Part shown: in pieces, positions 1 to 8,700 of the stretch
How positions within the stretch are numbered: the stretch's first letter is position 1
Layout of the letters: the number at the start of each line of letters is the position of its first letter
NCBI RefSeq assembly: GCF_001613445.1
Contig: NZ_BDCJ01000017.1
Location: 177,848-241,847 of the forward strand
Length of the DNA: 64,000 bases
Direction of reading: 5' to 3'
DNA from: Nocardia grenadensis NBRC 108939
GTDB lineage: Bacteria; Actinomycetota; Actinomycetes; Mycobacteriales; Mycobacteriaceae
Notes under the pieces: model-generated
Databases searched by the model: none
Told to the model about the DNA's origin: nothing
What the model saw: only the letters and a program-made list of their open reading frames with translations
Program-made: the position numbers and the translations under genes

Positions 1-427
1 TGACGTATCCGGAAACCACCCGGAAAGCCACCAGCAGTCCGGCTCCCGATCTACCGGAGCGGGCCAGCGCCCGCAGCAGGGCCTCGGCGGGCGCGAGCGT
101 GGGGAGATCGGAGCTGCGCCGGGTCAGGATCAGCGGAATGGCATGCGGATGCGCCCGGACGGCCCGCCACATCCCCTCCGCGACCGAGACCACCTGCGCC
201 GGCCAGTCGTCCGGCGTCTCGACCCAGCACGTTTCGCCCATGACGGCTTCGGTCACCAACTCCTCGAGCCCTTCGCGGCCGTCGACATAGTTGTAAATCG
301 TCATCGCGCCGGTACCGAGTTCGGCGGCGAGAGTGCGCATGGTGAGGGCGGCGAGCCCCTGCTCGTCGACCAGCGCCAGTGCGGCCGTGCGCAGTTGTTC
401 CCGAGTGAATTTCCGGGGCGCGGGCAT
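1..427 (-). CDS. TetR-family regulator, 3' end beyond left edge
   Basis: The reverse strand reads open from an ATG at 427 to the window edge with no stop. About 142 residues of the N-terminal part of a TetR/AcrR repressor are visible. Residues 5-50 form the typical DNA-binding domain (REQLRTAALALVDEQG, then LAAELGTGAMTIYNYVDGRE for helix-turn-helix plus helix 4). The ligand-binding half follows and is cut by the edge. It is divergent from the hydrolase at 504, and the 76-bp gap holds two operator-like palindromes. This arrangement suggests a local repressor of itself and of the hydrolase. The ligand is unknown. Confidence 0.9.
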   Translation of the reverse strand, partial: MPAPRKFTREQLRTAALALVDEQGLAALTMRTLAAELGTGAMTIYNYVDGREGLEELVTEAVMGETCWVETPDDWPAQVVSVAEGMWRAVRAHPHAIPLILTRRSSDLPTLAPAEALLRALARSGRSGAGLLVAFRVVSGYV

Positions 428-440
428 AACCCTCCCTTGT

Positions 441-492
441 TCAAGTACGGAGTACGTGATTAACTTCTTTTGTTCACGTACAACGTACCTAA
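441..492. promoter_or_regulatory. Paired TetR-type operator palindromes
   Basis: Two imperfect 19-bp palindromes lie in the divergent gap. Site 1 (441-459) is TCAAGTAC-GGA-GTACGTGA. Site 2 (474-492) is TCACGTAC-AAC-GTACCTAA. Their centres are 33 bp apart, about three helical turns, and the two sites are mirror images of each other. This fits cooperative binding by the TetR encoded at 427, controlling both directions. The site structure is visible in the sequence; the regulator-site pairing is inference. Confidence 0.65.
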
Positions 493-503
493 ATCGAGGT
501 CCC

Positions 504-1403
504 ATGACGATACGCACTACCTTCCCGTCCGGCCGCGACTACTGCGCGGCCTGGGTGACGCTCCCCGACGGCCCCGGCCCACACCCCGCCATCGTCCTGG
601 TCCACGGCGGCGGCGCCACCCACGAGATGATGCTCGGGCAATACGAACAATGGTTCGCGCAGGCCGGACTGGCCGTGGTGGCGTTCGACTTCCGTCATCT
701 GGGCGCCTCCGGCGGCGAGCCGCGGCAACTGGTATCCCAGCGCCGTTACGCCGAGGATGTCGACGCGGCATTGGCCTTCGCCCGCTCCCACCCCGAACTG
801 GACGCCGACCGGATCGGGCTGTGGGGCACCTCCTTCGGCGCCAGCCATGTCCTGGCCGCCGCCGCCCGCCACGACCTGCGCGCGGCGGTCGTCCAGTGCC
901 CCGTCTTCAGCGGTCGAGCCGTCGTCTCCCGGGCGGGAGTACGGCATCTGCTCCGGTTCACCTTCCCGATAGTCTCGGATATGGCTCGGGCCGCGCTGCG
1001 GTTGCCCCGGCGATATGTGCCGCTGGTGGGAGAGCCCGGCGAGCGGGCATTCGTCACTGCGCCAGGGGCACTGGCGGGATGGGAATCGGTGACGCCACCC
1101 GGTTACCGCTTCGACAACCGGATCACCGCCGCCTCCGGGCTCGGCATGCTGTTCTACAACGCCGCCTCGGCGGCGCCGCGAGTGCGGTGCCCACTACTGG
1201 TATGCGTCTGCGAGCGGGAAAATCTCATCGACCCCGCGATCACGGCCCGGGTGGCCGCCCGCATTCCCCGGGCGGTGCTGAAGCACTACGACGCGGACCA
1301 TTTCACGGTCTACCATCCGCCGGCGGTGGATCGGATCATCGCCGACCAGATCGACTTCCTGACCGAGCACCTCGCGCCGCGGCCGGCCGCGCGTAGCAGG
1401 TAG
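504..1403 (+). CDS. Alpha/beta hydrolase (dienelactone hydrolase-like)
   Basis: A 299-residue alpha/beta hydrolase. An HGGG oxyanion-type turn is near residue 34. The nucleophile elbow GTSFGA is near residue 112. A late DADHFTVYH segment supplies the likely catalytic His and neighbouring acid, and FDFRHLGASGG matches the strand following the oxyanion loop. The ATG at 504 was chosen because upstream in-frame sequence runs through the operator region and is not protein-like. It is divergent from the TetR gene at 427, so expression is probably released by a small ligand, perhaps an ester or lactone. The substrate cannot be read from sequence. Confidence 0.88.
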   Translation: MTIRTTFPSGRDYCAAWVTLPDGPGPHPAIVLVHGGGATHEMMLGQYEQWFAQAGLAVVAFDFRHLGASGGEPRQLVSQRRYAEDVDAALAFARSHPELDADRIGLWGTSFGASHVLAAAARHDLRAAVVQCPVFSGRAVVSRAGVRHLLRFTFPIVSDMARAALRLPRRYVPLVGEPGERAFVTAPGALAGWESVTPPGYRFDNRITAASGLGMLFYNAASAAPRVRCPLLVCVCERENLIDPAITARVAARIPRAVLKHYDADHFTVYHPPAVDRIIADQIDFLTEHLAPRPAARSR

Positions 1404-1481
1404 CGCGGAGGCTCCCGCAACTCACTGTCCCCTTCGGCCCCTGCATGAACCCTTCACAGCGGACCCCCGGAGACGATCCGG

Positions 1482-2525
1482 CTAACCTCCGGACTCACGC
1501 GCCGCCGCCAGGGCGTCGAGGGTGCGCGCGTCGGTGACCTCGAGATCGGCCCACACCAGGTGGTGGTCGCTATCGGTGGCCACCACACCACGGTCCACCG
1601 TCCGGAAGTCCGCGGAGGAGTAGATCTGGTCCGGTGCGCCGTCCCAGCCCGGGACGGTCCTGGCATCGGTGTCCAGTGCCGAGCTCATACCCATTTCGTC
1701 GAAGATCTCCCCGTACACTGCGGCCGGGCGATCGGTGTTGAGGTCCGCGGCGACCACCGTCGGTCCGTCGACCAGTCCGCGCACCGCGGAACCGATCTCG
1801 CCCGCGTGGGCGGCGCCGGCGCCTTCCTCGTAACTGTGCCCGAAGAAACCCAACGGAGTCGGATGCAGATTCACCACATTGATACCGCCCACGGTGACCC
1901 GCTGTGCATACCGGTCGTAGGGTGGCACGGACCGGCCACCCACGCGCAGATCGAGCCTGGTGATCGGCAACTGTTGTGCCCGTTCGTCTCCGATCGGCAG
2001 CCGGCTGATCACCGCCAGGCTCAAGGTCTTGCCCTCGCTGATATGAGACGGGCACATCGGAGTTTCGAAGACATGGGGAATGCCCAGCAGTTCGGCCAGC
2101 TTGCCGGCGATCGATTCACCGCCGCCGATCTCGGATTCCTGCACATTGATCACATCCGGCCGCAGGCGTCGCAACTGCTCGGCGAAATACGGCAGATCGA
2201 CGTCGTCGTAGTCGAACGCATCCGACGACAGCGAGCGTCGGCCGCCCGCGATATTCCAGGTCACCATTCGGAAGGGGCGGCGCGGATCGGTTCCGGGTGG
2301 TGGCGTACCGAGGCGTTGATCCGGCAGCGGTGCCGCTGAATCATCCGCATCGAAGACGGGCAGCTTCCCCCGGTCCGCCTTCTGTAATTCGCCGAGTCCG
2401 TCCCCGGTGTGCCGACCGAACAACCGCACACCGCTTTCGGCTGCTCCGGCGAATCCATTGACGGCGCGACTCACCTCGCGGGCGAGCCTGAGCCTCAGCT
2501 GCGCCATATCCGGCCGGATCGACAA
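1482..2525 (-). CDS. Endonuclease/exonuclease/phosphatase-family protein
   Basis: 347 residues of the DNase I-like EEP superfamily. The hallmarks in order are TWNIAGG near residue 89, NVQESEIGG near 131 (metal-binding Glu), NLHPTPLG near 213, VVAADLNTDRP near 255 and a terminal SDHHLVWADL with the catalytic Asp-His near 318. The TTG at 2525 is favoured because GAGGAG sits 5 nt upstream; an internal ATG at 2507 is the alternative. About 85 residues precede the catalytic domain. There is no clear signal peptide. The family includes nucleases, inositol phosphatases and sphingomyelinases, and nothing here decides between them. Confidence 0.85.
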   Translation of the reverse strand: MSIRPDMAQLRLRLAREVSRAVNGFAGAAESGVRLFGRHTGDGLGELQKADRGKLPVFDADDSAAPLPDQRLGTPPPGTDPRRPFRMVTWNIAGGRRSLSSDAFDYDDVDLPYFAEQLRRLRPDVINVQESEIGGGESIAGKLAELLGIPHVFETPMCPSHISEGKTLSLAVISRLPIGDERAQQLPITRLDLRVGGRSVPPYDRYAQRVTVGGINVVNLHPTPLGFFGHSYEEGAGAAHAGEIGSAVRGLVDGPTVVAADLNTDRPAAVYGEIFDEMGMSSALDTDARTVPGWDGAPDQIYSSADFRTVDRGVVATDSDHHLVWADLEVTDARTLDALAAARESGG

Positions 2526-2621
2526 AAGCGCTCCTCGAACCGATCACCGCCGACGCCCAACAGTATTCCGTACGGAAGGGATTCACGGCAGTTCGGATCC
2601 CCCGGGCAGATCCGATGCCGC

Positions 2622-2945
2622 TCACAGGCTGCCGGACATCCTCCCGTACACCACCAGCAGGATCACATTGAGCACCGACAGGCACAGCAATGCCAGCCAC
2701 TGACGCATCCGGACCTTGCGCACCACCACGAACGACGCCGTGACACCCAGAGCCCCGGCCACGCAGTACCCGGCTTTCCAGCCGAAACCGTCCGAGGTCA
2801 ACCCGAGCACACCGGTGAACGACGACAGGACCAGAGCCGCGACCATTAATTCGTTGCGCAGCGTTCCCTCGTCGAGGAGCGCACCGAGCCGCTCTATGGC
2901 GGCACCCGCGCCACCGGAACGTCTCGCGCGACGTGTATCCCCCAT
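2622..2945 (-). CDS. Small membrane protein, unknown function
   Basis: 107 residues. A short basic N-terminus is followed by three hydrophobic helices (about residues 32-50, 57-75 and 84-103), ending YGRMSGSL. The ATG at 2945 is preferred over more upstream starts because it has an AAAGGGG Shine-Dalgarno. It lies upstream of and codirectional with the EEP gene (gap about 96 bp). No known family was recognised. Confidence 0.7.
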   Translation of the reverse strand: MGDTRRARRSGGAGAAIERLGALLDEGTLRNELMVAALVLSSFTGVLGLTSDGFGWKAGYCVAGALGVTASFVVVRKVRMRQWLALLCLSVLNVILLVVYGRMSGSL

Positions 2946-3050
2946 GAGCACCCCTTTCGCCTGCTGCCGCGCCTCACGCGACAGGTCTGTGTCTGCCTTT
3001 CGGTCCGGAATACGAGGTATCGCCGCGCACCGCGGCGCCCACACCGCCGG

Positions 3051-3458
3051 TCACAACACCGGGCAGGCGGAGCCGAGGTTCAGGCCGGAGCCGACCTCCA
3101 CCCGGAGAGACTGTTCGCCACCGAGGTTCACGGCGTGCAGTTCGTGCGTACCGGAGACCTCCGGCGTCCATTTCGCGGTGACGGTGCCGGAGGCGCCGAC
3201 GCGGATGGCGCCGGGCGGATCGAACGAACCCTTCTGGCTGTCATAGAAACTGACGAACTCACCGGGTTCGGCCGTGGCCTTCGCGGTATAGGTGCAGTGG
3301 GTGCCGTAGGGCGCGGGCGAGCTACCCGTGCCGCTGCCCGGCGCCAATTCGAATTCGGTGATCGCGGCGGGTGCCGCGGGTGCGGTGACCACGAACGCCA
3401 CCGTCAGTGCGCCCATGGTCGACGCGGCGATTGTCGCGGTCCTACGAAAACGATGCAT
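3051..3458 (-). CDS. Secreted Ig-like protein
   Basis: 135 residues. The N-terminus MHRFRRTATIAAS followed by a hydrophobic stretch ending TAPAAPAA is a clear Sec signal peptide (about residues 1-32). The mature part is beta-rich with alternating Gly/Ser/Thr and two cysteines (THCTY and the final SACPVL) that could form a disulfide. The repeating pattern FVSFYDSQKGSFDP...TVTAKWTPEVSGTHELHAV resembles bacterial Ig-like domains. The ATG at 3458 has GGAAAGGG upstream. Function unknown; probably exported or cell-wall associated. Confidence 0.75.
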   Translation of the reverse strand: MHRFRRTATIAASTMGALTVAFVVTAPAAPAAITEFELAPGSGTGSSPAPYGTHCTYTAKATAEPGEFVSFYDSQKGSFDPPGAIRVGASGTVTAKWTPEVSGTHELHAVNLGGEQSLRVEVGSGLNLGSACPVL

Positions 3459-3739
3459 CAACGACCCTTTCCAGTGCCAACGGATCGAACGAACTGCTGG
3501 TACCACCTGGCCGAGAGTGCTCGACCGGAAACGAGCGGAATGCCGAGCCGGATATGCCGCGCGCGTACGCGACCGGCGGAAACGCGACCCTCACGCTACC
3601 CGCCCGCCCCCGCGGAATCCGGCGCTTCCGAAGATTTCGTCCCCACTGGATCGGCGAGCGCCGTCGGCGTAACCGCAGGCACCGCACTATTTCCCCGGTG
3701 TCCGCGGCCCCGTGCGGGCACCCGCGCTACCGTCTGGAC

Positions 3740-4627
3740 ATGAGTTCTTCGCACTGGACCGCGGCCGACCTGCCCGCCTTCGACGGCCGCACCGTGGTCG
3801 TCACCGGCGCCAACAGCGGCGTCGGCTTCGGCACCGCCACCCTGCTGTCCCGGGCCGGCGCGCATGTGGTGCTCGCGGTCCGCGATATCGGCCGCGGTAA
3901 CGAGGCGGCACGCCGGATCGGCGGCAGCAACGAGGTGCGGCGGCTCGATCTCGCCGACCAGGAATCGATTCGCGAGTTCGCCGACGAGTGGGCGGGTGAG
4001 ATCGCGATTCTGGTGAACAACGCCGGGGTCGCGATGGTGCCCGAGGGCCGGACCGCGGACGGCTTCGAAATGCAGTTCGGCACCAACCATCTCGGTCATT
4101 TCGCGCTCACCAATCGACTCCTGCCCCACATCACCGACCGCGTCGTCAACCTGGCTTCCGGTGCGCACAGAGTGGGATCCCTCGACTTCGACGACCTGGA
4201 CTTCGCCAAAAGTGGCTACGGTCCCGTGAAGGCCTATGGCCGTTCCAAACTCGCGAACCTGCTGTTCACTCTCGAACTCGAACGCCGGCTCCGGCAGGCC
4301 GGGTCCGCGGTCCGCGCCATGGCGTCGCATCCCGGATACGCGGCCACCGAACTCGGTACCGCGAACCGCAATAAATTCCTGGTCGCCGTTGTGCACCTGG
4401 CCGGCCGCTATCTCGCCCAGACTCCGGAGCAGGCAGCCCTGCCCACGCTCTTCGCCGCGACGCAGGACCTGCCGGGCGCGAGCTACGTCGGGCCGGACGG
4501 TCGCGGGGAGATGCACGGGTACCCGACACTCGTCGGCCGGTCGGCGCAGGCCAGCGATGTGCGCGCGGCACAGCGGCTCTGGGAGGTCTCCGAGGAACTC
4601 ACCGGCGTCCGGTTCGGATTGTCCTGA
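3740..4627 (+). CDS. Short-chain dehydrogenase/reductase
   Basis: 295 residues, classical SDR fold of the retinol-dehydrogenase-like group. The cofactor motif TGANSGVGFG is at about 22-31, DLADQ at about 71-75, NNAG at about 93-96, the catalytic Ser in NLASGAH near 137 and the catalytic YGRSK near 161. After the core, the region around SHPGYAATEL matches the usual PG motif. The start at 3740 places the Rossmann motif at the normal distance from the N-terminus. Substrate unknown. It is a single gene with no operon partner. Confidence 0.9.
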   Translation: MSSSHWTAADLPAFDGRTVVVTGANSGVGFGTATLLSRAGAHVVLAVRDIGRGNEAARRIGGSNEVRRLDLADQESIREFADEWAGEIAILVNNAGVAMVPEGRTADGFEMQFGTNHLGHFALTNRLLPHITDRVVNLASGAHRVGSLDFDDLDFAKSGYGPVKAYGRSKLANLLFTLELERRLRQAGSAVRAMASHPGYAATELGTANRNKFLVAVVHLAGRYLAQTPEQAALPTLFAATQDLPGASYVGPDGRGEMHGYPTLVGRSAQASDVRAAQRLWEVSEELTGVRFGLS

Positions 4628-4713
4628 TCCGCACGCGACTTTTCCACGGTGCCCGGTGCGTGGCGGCCGGACCGTAGCGGCCACCCGTCGGTGGCCGGAG
4701 GCACGGCGCGGCA

Positions 4714-5241
4714 TCATCGATCCCGTGGTGTCCGGCGCAGCACCTCGAGGTAGGCCACTGCGGCTGCTCGCTGCACCGGCACCGCCAGCGGGCCGACCAG
4801 GCGCATGTACCGGGTCGCGGGGCGGGAGAACGCGGTGACCACGCCGTACACGGTGCCGGTGGCGCGGTCGTACTCGATGGCGAACAGCTCTTCCCCGCTC
4901 ACCGGGTGTCCCGGCAGAGTGCCGTAGGCGAACCCGATCCGGTCCGGTTCGTCCAGGACGTACACCACCCGGCACGGCGCGCGCAGCCCGAACCGGCCGA
5001 TACCGAGCCGGACGGTGACCACGGTGCCCGGCTCGGCCACCGGTGTTCCGGCTTCCCGGAGAATTCCCAGCCCGCGCTGTATCCGATAGCGCAGGACCGC
5101 CGCGCCGAACCGCCGGAATTCGGCTTCCCCGGAAGCCAGCGGACGACGAACCCGTAGGTGCCGGTATCCCGGCGGCAGCTCACCGCGGGTCGCGCCGATC
5201 TCGGAGTAGGTGAACGCGGGACCGTCCGGCGATTCGCTCAT
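4714..5241 (-). CDS. DUF1990 family protein
   Basis: 175 residues resembling the DUF1990 family. It opens with FTYSEIGATRGELPPGYRHL, continues with a VVTVRLGIGRFGLRAPCRVVYV beta segment, then FAYGTLPGHPVSGEELF and VVTAFSRPATRYMRLVGPLA. The ATG at 5241 fits the family N-terminus; upstream in-frame sequence is arginine-rich and not protein-like. The biochemical role of the family is not established. Cytoplasmic, with no signal peptide or membrane segment. Confidence 0.82.
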   Translation of the reverse strand: MSESPDGPAFTYSEIGATRGELPPGYRHLRVRRPLASGEAEFRRFGAAVLRYRIQRGLGILREAGTPVAEPGTVVTVRLGIGRFGLRAPCRVVYVLDEPDRIGFAYGTLPGHPVSGEELFAIEYDRATGTVYGVVTAFSRPATRYMRLVGPLAVPVQRAAAVAYLEVLRRTPRDR

Positions 5242-5416
5242 ACTCTGATCCTCGTCGTCGCGGGGCGTCGACGCGAGACCGGCACTCCGGAGCGACCGGC
5301 CGCACCGGAGCCGCGCAACCCTCCCGGTCGGCCTGCTACCGGAGCGAGCTGCCGCCCCGGGCCGCGCATGGTCGCGACCGCCCGACCGCGGAAACGACCT
5401 ACCGAGCGGGGAGCGT

Positions 5417-5524
5417 GACCGGTTGTGCTCGGCCGACCGCAGGAACGAGATACCGGGCGAGCAGCGACCGGATTCGATCGGACGGGCAGCCCGACCGGCT
5501 CTGGTCAGCCGACCGCGGGAGCGA
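5417..5524. repeat. Imperfect 32-bp direct repeat
   Basis: Two copies, 5417-5448 and 5493-5524, share 26 of 32 positions and include the block GCCGACCGC(A/G)GGA. The second copy runs into the 3' end of the VOC gene. A weaker relative lies near 5370-5400. The rest of the 5242-5504 gap shows nothing else recognisable and probably contains the promoter of the DUF1990 gene. Confidence 0.5.
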
Positions 5525-6035
5525 TCGGCGCGCTGTTGCGCCCATGCCCCCGACCGCTGAGTTCGGCATCGAGAGTCTCCTGGGCCACCCGCATGACTTC
5601 GGCATACACCGGTTCCCGCAACCGCCGCCACATCTCGTCCTCGGGGACCTCCTCGACGGGAGCGATCACCCACCAGATATTGCCGAAGGGATCAGCGACC
5701 CGCCCACCGCGCTGCCCGAACGCATCGTTCGCGGGCGGGGTGACGATCCGCCCGCCGGCCGCCGTGGCCTTCGTGATCGCCTCGTCCGCGTCGGGCACAA
5801 ACACGCGCAGCAGACTCGGCAGCACCGGCCAGTCCTCATGGCGGTCGAAGGCGAGGACGACGGTGTCGCCGATCCGTATCTCGCCGTGGCCGATCTTCCC
5901 GTCCGCAGTCGATACCCGGCCGAGTTCCACGCCGTCGAACACCTGGGTGACGTAATCGAGGAAAGCCCCGGTGTCATCGGTGACAACCCACGGCGCAACG
6001 GTGGTGTAGCCCGCGGGCTGGGTGTGTTCCGGCAT
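5505..6035 (-). CDS. VOC-family protein (PhnB/glyoxalase-like)
   Basis: 176 residues with the vicinal-oxygen-chelate fold in a PhnB-like arrangement. The first half is TTVAPWVVTDDTGAFLDYVTQVF, followed by GEIRIGDTVVLAFD and LRVFVPDADEAITKATAAGG. The closing VADPFGNIWWVIA is the typical second-module signature. The ATG at 6035 is chosen because GAGAGG lies 8 nt upstream; a GTG six codons earlier has no comparable site. An extra C-terminal helical tail follows (about residues 135-176). Substrate unknown. Confidence 0.87.
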   Translation of the reverse strand: MPEHTQPAGYTTVAPWVVTDDTGAFLDYVTQVFDGVELGRVSTADGKIGHGEIRIGDTVVLAFDRHEDWPVLPSLLRVFVPDADEAITKATAAGGRIVTPPANDAFGQRGGRVADPFGNIWWVIAPVEEVPEDEMWRRLREPVYAEVMRVAQETLDAELSGRGHGRNSAPIAPAVG

Positions 6036-6141
6036 TTCGATCCTCTCGCTCACATTCGGTACGACCGTGACGGTAGAGGCGATAGCGGTCGGAAACCGTC
6101 CTCAAAAGGGACTCCGGGGACCGACTCGCGGTACCTCGGCC

Positions 6142-7065
6142 CTATGAGCTCGAGCCCGCACCTCGAGAAGTGATTTCGGCACGAAGCTCGGCCAGGGCGC
6201 GGGTCAGTTGGTGGATACCGGGAGATTCGATCGGGTAGTGACCGGCGCCGGCGAGCACAGTGAGCTTCTTCGGGGCGGCGATACGTTCGAAGAACAGCTC
6301 GCTCAACGACAGTGGCGTCCAGGTGTCGGCGCCGGGATGAACCAGCCACACTGGGCAGGCGGTGAAGTCCTCCGGTTCGACGTGCGGCACCGAGGTGAGA
6401 TAGGTCCGTAGGAAGCCCAACGGCATACGAACTCCACCGCCGAGGGGATCGGTGGAGACCAGACGGGTAAGCGCCCAGTTGCCGGACATGGCCGGCATAT
6501 TCGCCATCCACCGGATCGGGACCCGGAGGTCGTCGACGGCGGGAAAGAGCAGCCGTGTGCCGTAGCGGCCGAGCCATGGGTGGCGGGCGATCGCACTACG
6601 CACCTGCGGCGATCGCGGATCGATCAGGCAGGTCGCCACAACCGCGGCGGCGAGACCGGTCCGTGCCGCGGCTTCGTAGGCCAGCATGCCGCCCATGCTG
6701 GCGCCCAGGAGCACCAGCGGCCGGGGGTCGGCGGCGTGCTCGGTCCGGACCAGGCCGGTGAGGCAGTCCACCCAATCCGGGTAACGGATACCCCGGCGCG
6801 TGGGAACCCGTGTACGGCCGTAACCGGGGAGGTCGGGCACCACCACCTCGAAGCCTTGCCCGGCCGCCAACGCCGCGAACGGCCACACCGCCCCGGCGTG
6901 CCCGCCGGCACCGTGCACCAGCAACATCCGGACCGGGGCCTCGGCCCGGACGATACGTTCGATGTGCACGCGGTGGTCACCCCACTCCCACCACGTCCGA
7001 TCCGGCCGCAGCGCGGGTTCGGGTTGCAGGTCGGTGGGCAGAAACGCCAGGTAGGAGCTGTGCAT
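6142..7065 (-). CDS. Alpha/beta hydrolase
   Basis: 307 residues. The oxyanion-type LLVHGAGGHAG is near residue 66 and the nucleophile elbow LLGASMGGMLAYEAA near 121. The acid region VWLVHPGADTWTP is near 252, and the catalytic His is probably in GAGHYPIE near 280. The N-terminal WWEWGDHRVHIE strand is normal for lipase or epoxide-hydrolase-like members. It is divergent from the TetR gene at 7118 across a 52-bp gap with an inverted repeat (7077-7082 and 7100-7105, TCGAGT/ACTCGA), so it is probably that regulator's target. Confidence 0.88.
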   Translation of the reverse strand: MHSSYLAFLPTDLQPEPALRPDRTWWEWGDHRVHIERIVRAEAPVRMLLVHGAGGHAGAVWPFAALAAGQGFEVVVPDLPGYGRTRVPTRRGIRYPDWVDCLTGLVRTEHAADPRPLVLLGASMGGMLAYEAAARTGLAAAVVATCLIDPRSPQVRSAIARHPWLGRYGTRLLFPAVDDLRVPIRWMANMPAMSGNWALTRLVSTDPLGGGVRMPLGFLRTYLTSVPHVEPEDFTACPVWLVHPGADTWTPLSLSELFFERIAAPKKLTVLAGAGHYPIESPGIHQLTRALAELRAEITSRGAGSSS

Positions 7066-7117
7066 GCCATAATAATTCGAGTAATCCTCGGTTTTGACAA
7101 CTCGACTTCGGGACCCT

Positions 7118-7903
7118 ATGTCCACTCCACGGAAAACCCCGCGCCAGCAGCGCTCGGAGTTCACCTTCGACGCGATCCTGGACGCGGCTGCTCGACTTTT
7201 CCAGCAGCTCGGCTACGCGGCGACCACCACCAACAAGGTCGCCGAACTGGCGGGCGTCTCGATCGGCACGCTCTACCACTACGTCCCCAACAAAGACGCC
7301 CTGCTCTACGCACTCGCCGACCGCCACCTGCGCCAGGCCACGGCCGCCCTGCTCACCGAAACCGCATCCTTGCGTTGCGCGGGGCCACCGCTCGAGGAAA
7401 CCGTGCACCGGCTGATCACCTCGGTCGCCGACCTACACCGTATCCAGCCGCAGATGCACCGGTTGTTGTTCGACCGATCACCGCGCACCCCCGAAGGTCT
7501 CGCCCGGCTGCGCGAACTCGAGCAGCGTCTCGCCGCCGAAGTCGCCTACCACCTGCGCCGCCTCGAGGTCGGCGGCCCCGACCCCGACTTGAACGCCCTA
7601 CTGTTCGTGCAGGCCGTCGAAGCCCAGGTCCACGGGGCGGTCCTCGACCCGCCGGAGGGCAGAACCACAGACGAGTGCCTGGCGGCCGTGATCGCCTTCT
7701 GGACCCGGTCGCTGCGTGATCAGCGACGGCCGACCGGATCAGCCGATTTCCGCGGCGGTGAGGGTCGTCGCGATCCGCCGCCGGCCAACGCCCGGCGCCT
7801 CGGCCAGGCCGGAGGCGGTCGGACCGAAAGCGCTCGGAACACGGCTTCAGCCGAATCGGAATCCGAAAAGTCGAACGTTTCGCGTCGTCAGAAGCGTTCG
7901 TGA
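7118..7903 (+). CDS. TetR-family regulator with long C-terminal tail
   Basis: 261 residues. The DNA-binding part runs from about residue 15 to 62 (AILDAAARLFQQLGYAATT, helix-turn-helix with VAELAGVSIGTLYHYVPNKD). The regulatory domain ends near residue 205 (FWTRSLRDQ). The last ~55 residues are rich in Arg, Gly, Ser and Glu and look disordered. They overlap the 3' end of the convergent EspG-like gene by 16 bp. ATG at 7118; a TTG 24 nt earlier is less likely. Probable repressor of the divergent hydrolase at 7065. Confidence 0.86.
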   Translation: MSTPRKTPRQQRSEFTFDAILDAAARLFQQLGYAATTTNKVAELAGVSIGTLYHYVPNKDALLYALADRHLRQATAALLTETASLRCAGPPLEETVHRLITSVADLHRIQPQMHRLLFDRSPRTPEGLARLRELEQRLAAEVAYHLRRLEVGGPDPDLNALLFVQAVEAQVHGAVLDPPEGRTTDECLAAVIAFWTRSLRDQRRPTGSADFRGGEGRRDPPPANARRLGQAGGGRTESARNTASAESESEKSNVSRRQKRS

Positions 7904-8697
7904 TCTTCGCGATAGTCGCTGAGGGTGCGTTCGAGCAGGCTGTTCAGGTGGGCGGACAGTTCAGCGGTATCAGTGGGGATGGCGTGGACCCTGGCAGTGG
8001 CACGGACGCGGTAGCGGCCATCGGGGTAGTCCATGATGTGGAAGTCCCGGGCCGCCGCCGGTCGGTGATCGTAGGCACCACCCGGGTAGACGGCGATATG
8101 GGCGACCGTTGAGCGGGGGCGTTCGAAGAAGCGGTGGGCGGCGTCGCGTGCAGGCGGGGCCGTGTCGTCGAAGAAGGCCGTGAACGGCCGGTCGGCCGGT
8201 GCGTCGATTTCCGCTCGATCCATTCGAATCTCCGGGCCGCTGCCCCGGGGCACATCGGGGAAGGCGGCGAGGACGCGGCGGGTGAGGGTGTGCGCGGAGA
8301 CGAACGCTATCCGGACGTGGCCGCCGCGGTCGGTTTCGGCGGTCGAGTCCTGGGTGACCAGTACAGCGCCTCGGCCGGCGACGGCCGCGTGCATGCGCAC
8401 CTGAGCGGTAGCATCGGCTTCTGCGCGTGGCAATACGGGACGGGCCGCGCCCGCGAATCCGGCAACCTCGATCCGCGCCTCCGGTTGCACCAGTATCCGG
8501 AGCGGGCCGTAGAGGTCTTCGTCGAACACAGTGCGCAGCCGAGCAGCTGCGGCCTTATAGGCGTGCTCGTAGGCGGCGGCGGTTTCCTCGACCGATCGGT
8601 AGCGCAGCGGATAGGGCAGCACGTCACGGCCGATGGCATGCCAGAGCACCGTGAATTCGAGCGCCGACAGGTTCCAGGCGGTGCGGGTGGAATCCAC
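7888..8697 (-). CDS. EspG-family type VII secretion chaperone
   Basis: 269 residues. The N-terminus WNLSALEFTVLWHAIGRDVLP-YPL is the characteristic opening of ESX secretion-associated EspG proteins, and the body has the expected mixed alpha/beta pattern. Members bind PPE or PE-PPE-like substrates in the cytosol and keep them soluble for the secretion ATPase. It is the last gene of a leftward set and starts 3 nt after the stop of a PPE-like gene, which is the expected client. GTG start at 8697. No ESX core components occur in the window, so it would serve machinery encoded elsewhere. Confidence 0.88.
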   Translation of the reverse strand: MDSTRTAWNLSALEFTVLWHAIGRDVLPYPLRYRSVEETAAAYEHAYKAAAARLRTVFDEDLYGPLRILVQPEARIEVAGFAGAARPVLPRAEADATAQVRMHAAVAGRGAVLVTQDSTAETDRGGHVRIAFVSAHTLTRRVLAAFPDVPRGSGPEIRMDRAEIDAPADRPFTAFFDDTAPPARDAAHRFFERPRSTVAHIAVYPGGAYDHRPAAARDFHIMDYPDGRYRVRATARVHAIPTDTAELSAHLNSLLERTLSDYREDHERF

Positions 8698-8700
8698 TCG

